Assembly: GCA_018389105.1 (NCBI GenBank)
Contig: JACATO010001085.1
Location: 744,001-808,000, forward strand
Direction: 5' to 3'
DNA length: 64,000 bases
Source: Nautilus pompilius
Taxonomy: Eukaryota; Mollusca; Cephalopoda; Nautilida; Nautilidae
Position numbers and translations under genes: made by a program. Shown here one piece after another: positions 23,701 through 33,099 of this stretch; position 1 is the first letter of the stretch; each line of letters begins with the position of its first letter. Below the pieces are notes generated by a model that saw only the letters and a list, made by a program, of their open reading frames with translations, was not told where the DNA came from and ran no database searches.

Positions 23701-26700
23701 AAGAAAAACCATTTCCCTCACTCATTCTATGCAAGGTCTTCAAAAATCCTAAAGTCAAGAAGTATCTGTCTCCCAGACAGCAGCAGTGTTCAATTCCACT
23801 CACTTACAATCCAGAACAAGGTTCCTCCTTGAAAGTGGTCACCACCCAAGATAAAGACATCACTGCCAAGTGATGCAAGCAAGTCAGATATTCTCGCCAA
23901 GCTCCAGCAGTTTTCATTAGCGATGATCCAAGATTAATACTCCTCCAGCACTCCAATCTACACAGATGGGTCACTGGATCCCACTACTGGTATGACTGGT
24001 GCAGGCATCCATATTCCATCAGAGAAACTTAACATCATTCTCCCTCTGCCAAAATGTTCAATACTATGTGCAGAATTGTGGGCTATAGAGAGAGCAGTCC
24101 AGGAAGCTTCGACCATATCCAAAGATGACACCTCACAATCATTTGTCATTCTATTTGATTCCAAGTCCTCTCTACAATCTTTGCAGTCATACAAACCTTC
24201 TGAGCATTCCCACCAAACTCAAGCTATTCATGACGCTATTAACACCTGTTCTGCCCAAATTGCTCTCCAATGGAGTCCGAGCCATGTGGGTAACGAAAGC
24301 GCAGATGCACTTGCAAATGCGCTGCAGAAAGTGGACTAGTCAATAAAACCACTGGAACAGTGGCATCCCTACAATGTGACATCAGAAATTCCAAAAACAA
24401 CATCTGGACTAAGAGATGGGCAGGTGACTCCAAAGGTCGGAAATACTTCAATGTACAAAAGAAGCCTAATACCATCAGATACAAGTCCCTCAGCAGAAAA
24501 GATCAAGTCACTCTTTCAAGGATACGACTGCACCACTTTCCTTGTCAAAGCTACCTAGCTAGGTTTAAACTAGCTGAGGACCCAACTTGCCAACTTTGTG
24601 GAAATGAAGAGGAGGATCTTGGACATATCCTATTTCATTGTGATGAGCTTGGGACATCAGGTGATTTAACACACAAATGCTAGTTTAGCAGACCTGTTAG
24701 AAACCAGAAATGGTGAATGGTCCATCATCATCCAGATTGTCAACAAAAGAGAAAGAAAGAATCCATGCCAGATGCATGACACTACCCATAACCATAACCA
24801 TAATATACAGATTTTTGTTATGCACAAGAATTGGATGTTGAAACTAATATAACACACAGTCAATCCTAAAATTTCTGCATGTAATGAAAATAAAAATGAT
24901 GTATATTGAGGTTTTCAAAATTTTTATAATCTTTACTTTCCCAACTAGCTAAAATTATAAACAAATTTTTTAGGTATGCATTTTTAAATTATATTTTATA
25001 TTTTAAATATAAATAAAATTGAAAATTTACTTAATTCTTTGTTAGTTGGCTATTTATGCTTAATGTTTTTTTTTGTACATTTCATTATTTTTTTTTCTTG
25101 TTTATTCTTTCAGAAAACTGTGGCTTGCCACCAAACATAAGTGGTGCTGATTATCATGCTAGTAAGATGCAGAAAAGTTTCACTCATGGCACCATACTAC
25201 ATTATGTGTGTCACAATGGTTTTATTTTGAACAGTACAGATAAACATATTTCCATCTGCACCCATGGATCTTGGAGTCAGCCCAGCCTACAGTGTGACCA
25301 AGGTAGTACTTAACAGTCACTTTTAGAAAGATGATATTCTCTATTCTTCCATAAACACTGTTTTTGTTTCTTATGAATCAAATTTGAGAAGGTAAAATGA
25401 AACTCATTTAATGCCTTCAGTTTGTTTGGTGGCTGTTCAAGATGACGTTGTATCCAGGTTGAAAATGTTCATATCCTACTACTTGCCAGGCAATGTGGCT
25501 CAGTGGTGAGTGTGTTGGCTTCAAGACCTAAGGGTCCCGGGTTCAATCCCCACTGCTGGCACATTGTTGTGATCCTTGAGCAAGGTACTTTACTGGCATT
25601 GCTCCAGTTGCTGCTGGGAAGTGGCCTGTGTAGGCACTTGGACAGAAGAACCAAGGGCAGGGGATGCTCTATAGCTATGACAGAGGCAAGTCTCCTATGA
25701 TGAGGAAAAGTCAGAAGAATAAACCACTGATGAAGACGGATGCACTGGGCCAGAGTGCGCATAATGATGGTGCAATGCATCCCACTCTTATGAAATGAGT
25801 GATCAAAGAAGAAGATATCCTACTTTTATTTAACATTGCCTTTCTTTAGTTTTTCCTTCATGGGCCAGTGCCCCACAATGTTCTCTGTCTAATTCAGTTC
25901 ATTGTTTAGCTTAATAAGAGACAAACACATCCTGGAAGAAGCTCCTGATACCATGTATGTTCAGAGGGCATCACCCCTCCAAACAAGCACATCAATCATT
26001 AATGCAGTTTTTTTTTTAAAATCATGAATATTATAGAAAAGCTACAGCATAGCGCAACTAAACTGGCTAAAAAATTTTGTCATCAGAGGGTAGAAGTCTG
26101 TAAAGACAAAACAGATAAATAAAATGTATTAAGATTGCCATTTTTTTTTCACTACATTTTTCCAGGAAATTATTGTGGCTCTCCACCAGTGATTGAAGGC
26201 ACCATAAGGAAAGATGAGAACCAAAGCAGTTTTCTTGAAAACTCCATGGTAAAGTACTCTTGTATAAATGGTTTTGGCAATGAAAGTACCCAATCAGCCA
26301 TTTGTAAAAATGGCTCTTGGGTGGGACCCTTTTTGTCATGTGATGTAAAGCCACCATCTGCAGGTAAGCTTTAATTACTTTTGTCTTTTTAAAGATGAAT
26401 ACATCTAGTATTTTACTGGGGAAAATAAAACAAGACAAATTAAAACTGAAGGTGATCACAAAAAAGAGATATCACCTCAAAAAGATAGAATACAACACTT
26501 TAGGGAAAACTAGAGAGCATGATGTAATCTGCCTGGGATGCTTTATCGAGTAGAGCCAAAAAAGCATAAATGTTTTTAAAAACACACTTTATTTGCACTT
26601 AGTAAAAGAGGCACGTGTTATGTATAAGTTTTAGAAAGACTTTCTACTCTTCTGAATGTTTATGTTTGTCTGTCTATTATTTGTAGCTAACACATTTTAC

Positions 26701-29700
26701 AACTAATATTTTACTAACTTCCAACCAAAAAGCCTTACCTTGTGCCTAGTGTCCACGGTGGCATGGTAACCTATATGGATAAATATCTGGAGTCTCCAAA
26801 ACCTATAGACAGTAATCACAGCATCTTGGTCAAGTGTAATGAGGGATATTATACTAAAGATGAAGTTAACCTCATTTGTTTTAATGGTCAGAGGAACTCT
26901 GAATTTCCAACTTGTCATGCAGTTAAGTATGTTTATCAAGGTTTGCTGGGCTTATAAAACCTTGGATAGACGGCACAACAGTATTACCACTGATACTTTT
27001 CCAAGAGTGGTTAAAGAGATGCTTACTTTTTTGGGGAATCTCAGATGCTCAGTGTTTTTATGCAGTCTACAGGATGACATTAATAAGCACTTCATTCTAT
27101 TTCTCATTTTGAACTCACTGCTGAGAGAAAGTTAACCAACAAAAGACAGTTATTTGCTTAATCTGGTATTGGTCATCTGTGTAGAGATTCAAACTCATTG
27201 GATATCAAATCTAAGCAGCCTGTGGTTTTTCTGTTTTGGAACTCTAACTTACTGCAGAAATAATTCACAAAAATGTCCTCTCATGCAAAGTCATGTGATC
27301 CCAATAAAAAAAAAAACTTTATCTGTGAACCAATTAATCAATTCTTCTAAAGAAATCTTTACTTTAGGATTTACCAATTTGACAAAAAAAACCTGTTGAA
27401 AGGTGTTGCTGCAGTATTTTGGTTATAAAACCTTTGGAAGAATACAGCTTTTTACTGAATTTTTATCATACTTTCAGGAACTTGTCTAACACATGAAATC
27501 AATAATGGCTTCATAATCTCTTCCACGGGCATTACACTCCACTACACGACAACTGTGCAGAACGGTGAGACGACTATGGTCATGTGCGAATCAGGCTTCA
27601 CTGCTATTGGAATTAACCAGCAGAGTTGCATCAATGGAATCTGGTCTCGTCCATTTCCTTCTTGTGACCCAGGTATGTATTACTTATCCTTTTCTTATTA
27701 AAATCAAAAAGGATGATAACCTGTTTAAAAAAAATAATCTTGTGCAACAGATTATGAATTTAAACTAAGAGATTGGAAACTTGTTTAAAGTATTATATGG
27801 CCACTAACTGCAGTACTTTCATTTAATTAATTTTGTCAGATTTTTAAGTTTCAACTTTATAAGAAACTGTTTTGGAATAATAACCTGAAATATAAGCCTT
27901 TACTGACAAGGATACTGAATAAAAAATAAAGATATTAGACCAATACTATTTACAATGTACCATGTACTGTGTATTTTGTTCTAGAAAATAGAGGCCCTGG
28001 TTTTATCATTTTAAAATAACCCCAACCTTTTTTTAATGCATTATTTTAATTAATGATAATATTGATATACTGATTTTTTCAATTGCTATGTACACCACCA
28101 CCCCCTTATTTGGCCTTATTAGAGATCACTTTGGCCAAAATTTTGGTTTTAAGTCTTTAGAGACATGCCATTGCTAACTTATTTTAAAACCATGACTCCC
28201 CTTTTACATACATTGAAATGTTACCAGCTAAAATATTCAAGGAAGAAAATTTACTATTTAAAACATTCAATATCTTATTGTATCTGTAAGTTTGTAGACA
28301 GATAAAACCAGTTCCTTTTCTTGTTAAGCTCCCAAAGTAAACAAAGACAATAAAAGATGATTTTTTAAAAAATATTTAATCTACTTTGGGATAAATATTG
28401 ACAAATTTAAAGCACTTATATTTGGATATACATATTACCAAAAAAATCAAATTTAAAAAGTTTTGAATAATTTAGTCAGAATTTCTACATTTCCTGGGTA
28501 GAAAATAAATAAGTAGAAACTCCCAGCAAGTCTAAAATGTATGCAAATTTAAGTAATCTTGTTGTCTGTCCATTATATACACAAACAAAATATACAAAGG
28601 CAGCTAAAAACCAAATTAAGCAAAATACACTCCTCACAAAAAAGATCGGCAGCAAGCACCGTTTCCAAGCCTGCGGTGCTTGTGTGGTACATTCACACAC
28701 ATTCCTATTCTGGTTGAAGACAACCTACATACTGAGGAAAGAAACCCAAACATGACATTGCAAGCACAACATGTAATGCTACAGTCATCTTCTCTTGAAC
28801 TGAGTAGTCTTGGAAATTCACTCCCACTTAATCTATCTACATCTATGTACATGACCCATTACCATTTCTTGTATAACTGGCCAAGTCAATTTAGGAATGT
28901 CTAGGCATCATTTAACACAGAATGTGGTAGCTTTGGGCATCAGGATGACAGGCTGTCATTGCTTCCCAATACAATGTTCATCACAGTGTCATTTCTAGGG
29001 CACTAAGACAGTACTTTCGTGAGAGATTTCTCCATGATAATCATTATCTTGTCACCTTTGCCAGAAGGAACCATTTTGCAGCACATCTCCAATGTGACTT
29101 CCATAGAGCAACAAACCAGAGACTTTTGACATGGACAGTTTGCAAAAGACTTCATGCTGGTGGTATGTGGTCTAGAATACCACTGTTGCATATCCTGCTA
29201 ACGCAGAGCCATCAGCAGCTATGAATGCAATAGGTAATATAACATCACAACTGGAGGTTAAACAATTGGCTCTATAATCTTTTCACTGACAAGTCTATAC
29301 ATAAATGATGGATGGAATAGAGTCTGGAGAAAAGCATGGGAACTATTTGCTAACAGTACCTTTACCAGGCATGATCAATTTGATGGTATGGGCTGGCACT
29401 GCAGTTAGCTGAAAAATTGATCTTGTTATCCTTAAGGGTGGTGGCAGGACTGGTGTCAAACAGAGATGACATCATTATGGATGACATTACCCTGTGAATG
29501 TTGTCAATGCTATACTTCAGGTCCACATCATTACTTACATTGTGGTCTGCATGATCTCTGGACTTAAATCCAATTGACTACATTTAGTAAATCCTAGGGA
29601 GGCAAGTTTGTGGTCACCAAATCCACCAGAGTCTTATGATCAGCTGGAAGTGGCCCTGATCAAAGAATAGCATAAAATCCCCCATTGACAGCTGGATAGT

Positions 29701-32678
29701 CTGATTTTGTCAATACCAAGAATGTACAAGCCTGTATTGGGGTGAATGGTGATCACACTTCATTAAAGCCTTTTCTGCCAATGCCAATGTCTTTGATCAT
29801 TTTTATACTGGCTTCACTGCCATTTATCTTATAGAATGTTTAGATGAATAGGCATATGTACAAACATACCTACAAGTACTACAGGCTTGAAAACAAATTG
29901 CTTTTTTGTGTGAGAAGTACATACGTACATAAGCTGAGAGAGAGAGAGAAAAGTATGCTACTATTAAACAACAATCATGGGAAAGGATATCAAGGAGTGT
30001 GATTTGTGGTGCCCATACAACTGGCTCCTCCTCTCAGGGAAGTGGCTGCACCGACCAAAGTAACCATCAAGACAGTCTTCCAGCGTCCTTGCAATGGCAA
30101 CATAATGAGCAGGTTACGATCATTTATATCTGTAGACCTGGGCAACACATGACAAGTGACAGTTGCATTACAGTGGCCCAGATCATAGAAACATCCATCC
30201 AACAACTGTTTCTACACAAATAATGTATTGGGAGCTATGCATTTGGATGATGATGGGATGTTTCAGCACCTCCATCAATCAGGCCTGTGCGCATGTGCAG
30301 GAATGGCTTACAGAACAGAAACATGGTTTTACTCCACTTATCTTAGTTCCACTGAACATCTGCAGGCTGTATTGGAATAACACACCAGAATGTGGATCTA
30401 TCTATGCAGAGTGATCATGGACATGGCTACAAATACTACAAGTGGAATGCATGTGTCAAAGTCACTACTATTTGAGCCAGTGTTCCACTCATCATTAAGA
30501 TCATCGTTTAATTATTGGCCAATGAGAATAAACTTTAACATTAAATCATTGTTCACTTTTAAAAAGTTTTAAGTACTTGGAATTAGAGTGTAAATACTGG
30601 TTTACTATTTAAATCTCATTATTAGAAAAATGCATTTCTAAAGTGATCAATGGGCGCATTGTGTACACCACCATGGGGCAAAGTTGTTTGTCATTTGTGA
30701 TGAGGGATATGAAGCAATTGGCAAAAATCAGGTGACTTGTTCCCATGGTATTTGGCTTCATAGATTTCTTATATGCCATCCAGGTAAATTACTTCAAAAA
30801 AAATATTTTGTCTTTGTTTGTTTTCATTGCTTTAAGGAAAAAAAAATTAATCCACAACCATCCAGCAGAGTTATTATTTCAAACTGTTCTGTTGCAAAAT
30901 TTAAATCATCATCTTGCTACTTAATTTTATTGTCATTATGGGGATTCATCATCCACATTCAGTGATGCGTGTCAGCAGGATTTAAAATATGCATCATTTC
31001 AATATCTAACATTCAGGAGATTTTAAAACCGACTAACCCTCTGCAGAATTCAATGTTTGATTCTCCCCCCCCCATGTAGTATTCCTTTCATCAATGACTT
31101 AAAGTAAAACCTTTTCTTTCTTTTTTAAAATTTAGCATCTTGTTCCTTAAAAACTCTTGATAAAGGTGTGGTAAAATATCAAGACAGTGAGACCCTACCT
31201 GAAAGTGTCCCTCACAACGAGGAAATCTCCATCCAATGCAATCCCAATTTGGTACCACGGAATAAAACTATAAAATGCTCTTTTGGCGAATGGCAAAACT
31301 TTCCAGTGTGCCGGCATCGTAAGTAAAGACACCTGTGCATTCTCTCGAGTCTATTGGGAAATAACTCATGCTGGAAATGCACAGATATAGCTAACTTGTA
31401 TTTCATGGTTTCTTAAGAGTTAAAAAGAAAATCAAACCAGTCTTTGTTTTTAGCTACTAATTGTAGTAATTTTCCTTTTCTTTCTTTCTTTTAAAAATTT
31501 GCTTTAATATTTGTATGGCATTCATCTACATTTAAAAAAATGAATGGTACTAAGCTTTTTGTTTACTTTCACCTGGGCAAGTCCTTTTTTTTTTTAAAGG
31601 ATTTTAAGCGGTATAATTAAAAATAACTTTCACACCAATTCATTGTTTTCCTCTTAATGAGCCGAGAAACGTGAAAACTGTAAACCTTACTTTTTTATTC
31701 CTGCTTGCTGCCATTTTATAAACAGCAGTGTTTTCATTACCTTTTTAATTATTAAAACCACCTCTTTAACTGGTAGATTTAAAGTCAGATCTTGTAAAAA
31801 GATTTATCAAGATAATAAAAAAAAAAAAAAACACATTTGAATCAATTTTACTCTAGTATAGCATCTCTATTTACTGTTGGATACTTTGTTAAAACACATG
31901 TACAGATTGTGTGTTGATTTCTCATACATGATTGTTATCTAGGGTCTGTAGCAAATCTAATGATCCATGTGGTATAGACTAACAGTCTTTACTCACTTCA
32001 CATCATCATCAATAATAAAAAATATTTTTTTAGTTAATCTTCCATTATATTTCTAAAAGAACTATTAAATCTATTCACTATAATGTATGATAACATTTAT
32101 AATGTATACTAGATATGAAGAGCCATATAAGGGCCTTAGGATGCTAATGATGCATCTCAGGTAGATGAGTCTCTTCTCTCTGATTAGAAAAGGGAGAGAT
32201 GAATGTTCCCTCTCGTGCAGAACAAGCTGGTTTGGAAGGTCACAAAACTTTCAAGTGACCTTGCTAATTGCAAAAATATGAAATAGGTAGGTGGTGATGT
32301 AAAATTCACCCAGGATACCATGGATATGCCCAATTAAAACTACCATCTAATTCTTTCCTGCAAACAATAATTTTATCCAGCAGAATAAAACATTTGCTTA
32401 CTTTTATCATATCCTGTTTGCATTAGAACACTTCAAACAGAAGTGTGGCATTTTTTCCCCATTGATATTAATAAACAAATCATTCACTTACAGCACGGTG
32501 TCCTATGAACTTGCAGATAAAATCAGGATATGTTACGTATGACACAAAAGACGGACTGGTAGCAAACTTTTTCTGTAATGAAGACATCTACCTTGTAGAC
32601 GGAGCAGAAAGTATCAAATGTGTTGATGACAACAAATGGTTCCAAGAACCACCAAGGGAATGTTATAAAGGAAATTAA
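8647..32678 (+). CDS. Secreted CCP/sushi-domain protein (10 coding exons, 9 CCP modules)
   Basis: Coding exons: 8647-8755, 16683-16871, 17191-17388, 18316-18498, 19360-19545, 25114-25302, 26166-26363, 27478-27672, 31136-31318, 32494-32678. All have AG acceptors and GT donors, and every intron is phase 1. The joined length is 1815 nt, giving 604 residues and a stop. Residues 1-23 form a signal peptide. Each following exon is one CCP module with four cysteines, a central hydrophobic-x-C, and a G-x-W or equivalent tryptophan before the last cysteine. There is no transmembrane helix, GPI-like tail or catalytic domain. CCP-only secreted proteins in animals often bind complement components or other glycoproteins; which partner this one binds cannot be told. 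Two additional damaged CCP exons lie in introns. The gene converges on SMG7. Confidence 0.85.
8756..9703. other. Intron 1, left part
   Basis: No transposon is recognised. A 53-codon open frame starts at 9151 (MATKVPEFDENKDVIHYLEN...), with a possible phase-1 donor TTAG|GTAACT at 9265. It has no signal peptide and I do not recognise it; it could be a remnant of another gene or an alternative first exon. Confidence 0.4.
9704..11095 (-). mobile_element. Internally deleted Tigger/pogo DNA transposon
   Basis: The terminal inverted repeats are CAGTAGAGCGCCTATTATCC on the left and, reverse complemented from the right, CAGTAGAGCGATGATTATCT. TA flanks both ends (9702-9703 and 11096-11097). On the minus strand a transposase N-terminus (MSTKRRRAVLSSGDKVNFLD, from 10885) is followed almost directly by the catalytic half: LLLLDNAPPYLSAELLE near 10560-10590, IIFLPPKVTSVIQPMDQ, and KKQLFRRF to about 10420. 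Most of the DNA-binding region and the first catalytic aspartate block are missing, and the frame shifts. It is a non-autonomous relic of a DDE superfamily element (pogo group). Confidence 0.88.
11098..11730. other. Intron 1 spacer between Tigger element and satellite
   Basis: A 71-codon open frame at 11341-11556 shows no recognisable domain. Several A/T homopolymers occur. Nothing else is recognised. Confidence 0.45.
11772..13253. repeat. Homogeneous 74-bp two-part higher-order repeat, about 20 copies
   Basis: The 74-bp unit is two 37-bp halves. Half A begins TCGATTATAGCTTCATCTAT and ends GTAAGCATATGACG; half B begins TAAACAATAACCTCATCTAT and ends GCAAGTAAACGACG. By hand the halves agree at about 27 of 37 positions. 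Length 1482 is 20 x 74. Variants recur in several copies (GACG/GAGG, ATAGC/ATCGC, CATC/AACT), and single copies with small deletions occur near 12190-12230 and 12965-12990. Confidence 0.92.
14091..14756. repeat. 333-bp tandem duplication (9 x 37 bp) in the diverged satellite flank
   Basis: The segment starting CTCATTTATAATGTAATCAT at 14091 repeats at 14424, and its start motif recurs at 14757. The period of 333 equals nine 37-bp units. The two copies appear identical by eye although their nine internal units differ clearly from each other, so this is a second, independent and recent higher-order duplication. Confidence 0.9.
14871..16682. other. Intron 1, right part
   Basis: An uninterrupted 210-codon frame at 14932-15564 is Phe/Leu/Lys/Asn-rich with no recognised domain, and its composition matches chance reading of T-rich DNA. 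A polypyrimidine-AG ('aaattgcag', 16496) followed by a short frame looks like a decoy acceptor. No transposon was recognised. Confidence 0.45.
16683..16871 (+). CDS. CCP gene exon 2: CCP module 1
   Basis: The acceptor is 'ttattacactag' and the donor is C|GTAAGT. The module begins DCRAPPKIENGYLKQRF, contains VVRYKC for the second cysteine and AICHSGHWRR for the third cysteine and tryptophan, and ends NLACI. The module is basic and the exon is CpG-rich, unlike exons 4-10. Confidence 0.85.
17191..17388 (+). CDS. CCP gene exon 3: CCP module 2
   Basis: The acceptor is 'gatctttcacag' and the donor is G|GTAAGT. It reads VCGAPPDLENGHVDTRF, then EVVRYRCNKG, GMAVCRNSQWSV and a final CC pair. It shares the GMAVC block and the ENGH/NGHI start with module 4, which points to duplication of this module pair. 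This is the last CpG-rich exon of the gene. Confidence 0.88.
17389..18315. other. CCP gene intron 3
   Basis: AT-rich sequence in which CpG becomes rare from about 17,420 onward. No element recognised. Confidence 0.5.
18316..18498 (+). CDS. CCP gene exon 4: CCP module 3
   Basis: The acceptor is 'tttaatttcag' and the donor is T|GTAAGT. Module motifs are NCTSPPVVRNAV, VVKYTCEK and AFCKNGLWTVPKLFC, with all four CCP cysteines and the tryptophan in place. It has an NES sequon near residue 14 of the module. Confidence 0.9.
18499..19359. other. CCP gene intron 4
   Basis: No recognised element. A short GA run lies at 18836-18846. Open frames are short and unconvincing. Confidence 0.45.
19360..19545 (+). 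CDS. CCP gene exon 5: CCP module 4
   Basis: The acceptor is 'tttaattttag' and the donor is A|GTTAGT. Module motifs are GCGKPPMLKNGHIHRRF, EIVRYSCNDGY, GMAVCQGKVW and a final IQC. It resembles module 2. The next intron (5.6 kb) holds the LINE. Confidence 0.9.
19970..24860 (+). mobile_element. Inactive non-LTR retrotransposon with endonuclease, RT and RNase H
   Basis: Order on the plus strand: a GC-richer leader (19970-20580); a frame from 20823 ending in the endonuclease start LLKILQWNAQSLNNKLDEF (to 21317); endonuclease continuing in another frame from 21292, with GDF near 21620 and SDHFPIE near 21848; RT with KSYRPVALTSCLGKLMEKLI (22685-22745), LIDLEGAFDKVWW (22892), TPQGAVLSPL and YADDGT (about 23161-23178); RNase H with TDGS (23957), CAELWAIERAV and WSPSHVGNESADAL (24270-24315); and a CxxC...H....C knuckle (24588-24640). 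The 3' end has ACCATA repeats near 24785-24803. Frameshifts and stops (21310, 21643, 22794, 23650) make it dead. Domain order fits the I/R1/LOA-like groups; the clade is not settled. Confidence 0.9.
24861..25113. other. CCP gene intron 5, 3' remainder
   Basis: AT-rich sequence ending in a long T-rich tract and the 'ttattctttcag' acceptor. Nothing else recognised. Confidence 0.5.
25114..25302 (+). CDS. CCP gene exon 6: CCP module 5
   Basis: The acceptor is 'ttattctttcag' and the donor is G|GTAGTA. Module motifs are NCGLPPNISGADYHA, ILHYVCHNGF and SICTHGSWSQPSLQC. All CCP landmark residues are present. Confidence 0.9.
25481..25814 (+). mobile_element. tRNA-derived SINE with perfect 10-bp target-site duplication
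   Basis: Flanking direct repeats ATATCCTACT lie at 25471-25480 and 25815-25824. The head carries an A-box-like TGGCTCAGTGG and a B-box-like GGTTCAATCCC with tRNA-like spacing. It is followed by the core GTGATCCTTGAGCAAGGTAC and a 'gctccagttgctgctgggaag' block that is widespread in animal SINE core families. The tail ends in a GAA-rich stretch ('caaagaagaag'). The intact target-site duplication suggests a relatively young insertion in intron 6. Confidence 0.9.
25825..26165. other. CCP gene intron 6, remainder
   Basis: No recognised element. It ends in a T-rich tract before the exon 7 acceptor. Confidence 0.45.
26166..26363 (+). CDS. CCP gene exon 7: CCP module 6
   Basis: The acceptor is 'tttttccag' and the donor is G|GTAAGC. 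Module motifs are YCGSPPVIEGTI, MVKYSCINGF and AICKNGSWVGPFLSC, with a short tail VKPPSA before the splice junction. Confidence 0.9.
26733..26932 (+). pseudogene. Broken CCP exon A (skipped)
   Basis: A CCP-like block is recognisable: SVHGGMVTYMDKYLESP, SILVKCNEGYYTKDE, LICFNGQRN and FPTC. Three things are wrong. The exon is 200 nt, so it does not keep the phase-1 frame. The first-cysteine part (LPC at the start) is in a different frame from the rest, as if one base was lost near 26745. The donor reads G|TTAAGT instead of G|GTAAGT. The conserved tryptophan is also replaced. Because neighbours are phase 1/phase 1, skipping this exon leaves the frame intact. Confidence 0.8.
26933..27477. other. 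Intron sequence between broken CCP exon A and exon 8
   Basis: Two short open frames (26839-27135 and 27154-27399) have no domain signature. No mobile element recognised. Confidence 0.45.
27478..27672 (+). CDS. CCP gene exon 8: CCP module 7
   Basis: The acceptor is 'atactttcag' and the donor is G|GTATGT. Module motifs are TCLTHEINNGFIIS, TTMVMCESGFTAIG, INQQSCINGIW and FPSC. The long first loop makes it one of the longer modules. Its FTAIG-INQ-SC block is close to the FEAIG-like block in broken exon B, suggesting that pair arose by duplication. Confidence 0.88.
27673..28619. other. CCP gene intron 8, left part
   Basis: Very AT-rich sequence with no recognised gene or element. Confidence 0.5.
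28620..29830 (+). mobile_element. Old Tc1-like transposon remnant
   Basis: Piecewise translation shows Tc1-type transposase fragments: FARRNHFAAHLQCDFHRATN and RLLTWTVCKRLH-like HTH/linker sequence (29050-29180), a DQFDGMGWH-like block followed by LVILKGG (29375-29440), RDDIIMDDI, and LWSA..LDLNPIDY near 29545-29580 where Tc1 families have SPDLNPIEH. Many stops and frameshifts are present. The left edge 'tacactcctcacaaaaaagatcgg' resembles a Tc1 terminal repeat, but a matching right end was not found, so the boundaries are approximate. Confidence 0.65.
29831..30625. other. CCP gene intron 8, right part; unclassified repeat-like sequence
   Basis: A GA run (29937-29951) and a stretch of mixed composition at 29985-30420 with short open frames on both strands (for example 30163-30414 plus). 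It looks transposon-derived by composition, but I could not match it to a family. Confidence 0.35.
30626..30783 (+). pseudogene. Broken CCP exon B (skipped)
   Basis: Splice sites look usable (acceptor 'tcattattag', donor G|GTAAAT). The exon starts KCISKVINGRIVYTT in the phase-1 frame and then loses the frame: the second half, FVICDEGYEAIGKNQVTCSH followed by GIWLHRFLIC, reads only in another frame. At 158 nt it is shorter than intact CCP exons (183-198 nt) and is not a multiple of three, so an internal deletion is likely near 30665-30685. Inclusion would truncate the protein. Confidence 0.8.
31136..31318 (+). CDS. CCP gene exon 9: CCP module 8
   Basis: The acceptor is 'aaaatttag' and the donor is C|GTAAGT. 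Module motifs are SCSLKTLDKGVV, EISIQCNPNL, TIKCSFGEWQ and FPVC. It is more divergent than modules 1-7 but keeps the cysteines and tryptophan. Confidence 0.85.
31319..32493. other. CCP gene intron 9
   Basis: AT-rich sequence with long A and T runs (31580-31600, 31816-31832). No recognised gene or mobile element. Confidence 0.5.
32494..32678 (+). CDS. CCP gene exon 10: CCP module 9 and stop
   Basis: The acceptor is 'cattcacttacag'. The module reads RCPMNLQIKSGYVTYD, then ANFFCNEDIY, SIKCVDDNKW and PRECYKGN, followed by TAA. Only four residues follow the last cysteine, so the protein ends with the CCP module and has no anchor. Confidence 0.88.
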
Positions 32679-33090
32679 GTTGTTTTAGGAAAAGGTCAAA
32701 ATTAATGTGCTATCTTGTTGATACAAAAGAAATCATGTATTTCTGAGATGAGATTTTAGGTTAAAAACAAATTACAAAAAAATTAAATCTGTACATTTGC
32801 TAATCTTTGCTACTTGTTTAACTACATAAGAGAATTTTGAAGTATTAAAAATTAAACAGATTTACATCACACTATTTAGTAAATCTGTTGGTAGGTTAGG
32901 TTATACAGAATAAAGTGGAGATTTATCATTTGTCTCTGGAAAGAGAAATAGGGATTGGTCTGAAAAGTTGTTTATTTTCAAACAAAAGCAATTGTTGCAT
33001 CATTGTAGATATTAGAATTTTTGCATTTGTATTTTTAGTCTAGAATTGCTATTGCTAAATAAACCTGATTATTTAAAAAAAAATATTGTG
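32679..33090 (+). other. Probable 3' UTR of the CCP gene
   Basis: An AATAAA hexamer occurs at about 33057-33062 ('ctaaataaacctg'), some 380 bases after the stop codon, and is followed by a TG-rich stretch ('ttgtgtgtgtattc'). Both are typical of a cleavage/polyadenylation site. The exact cleavage point is not visible. Confidence 0.55.
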
Positions 33091-33099
33091 TGTGTATTC

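Noticed and set aside
24125-24346. Additional frames in the LINE 3' region
   Set aside because: They are alternate frames over the RNase H domain, whose real frame is the one with TDGS and WSPSHVGN.
25488-25570. tRNA gene candidate
   Set aside because: A- and B-box-like sequences belong to the head of a SINE; no clean cloverleaf acceptor stem is evident, and target-site duplications flank the longer element.
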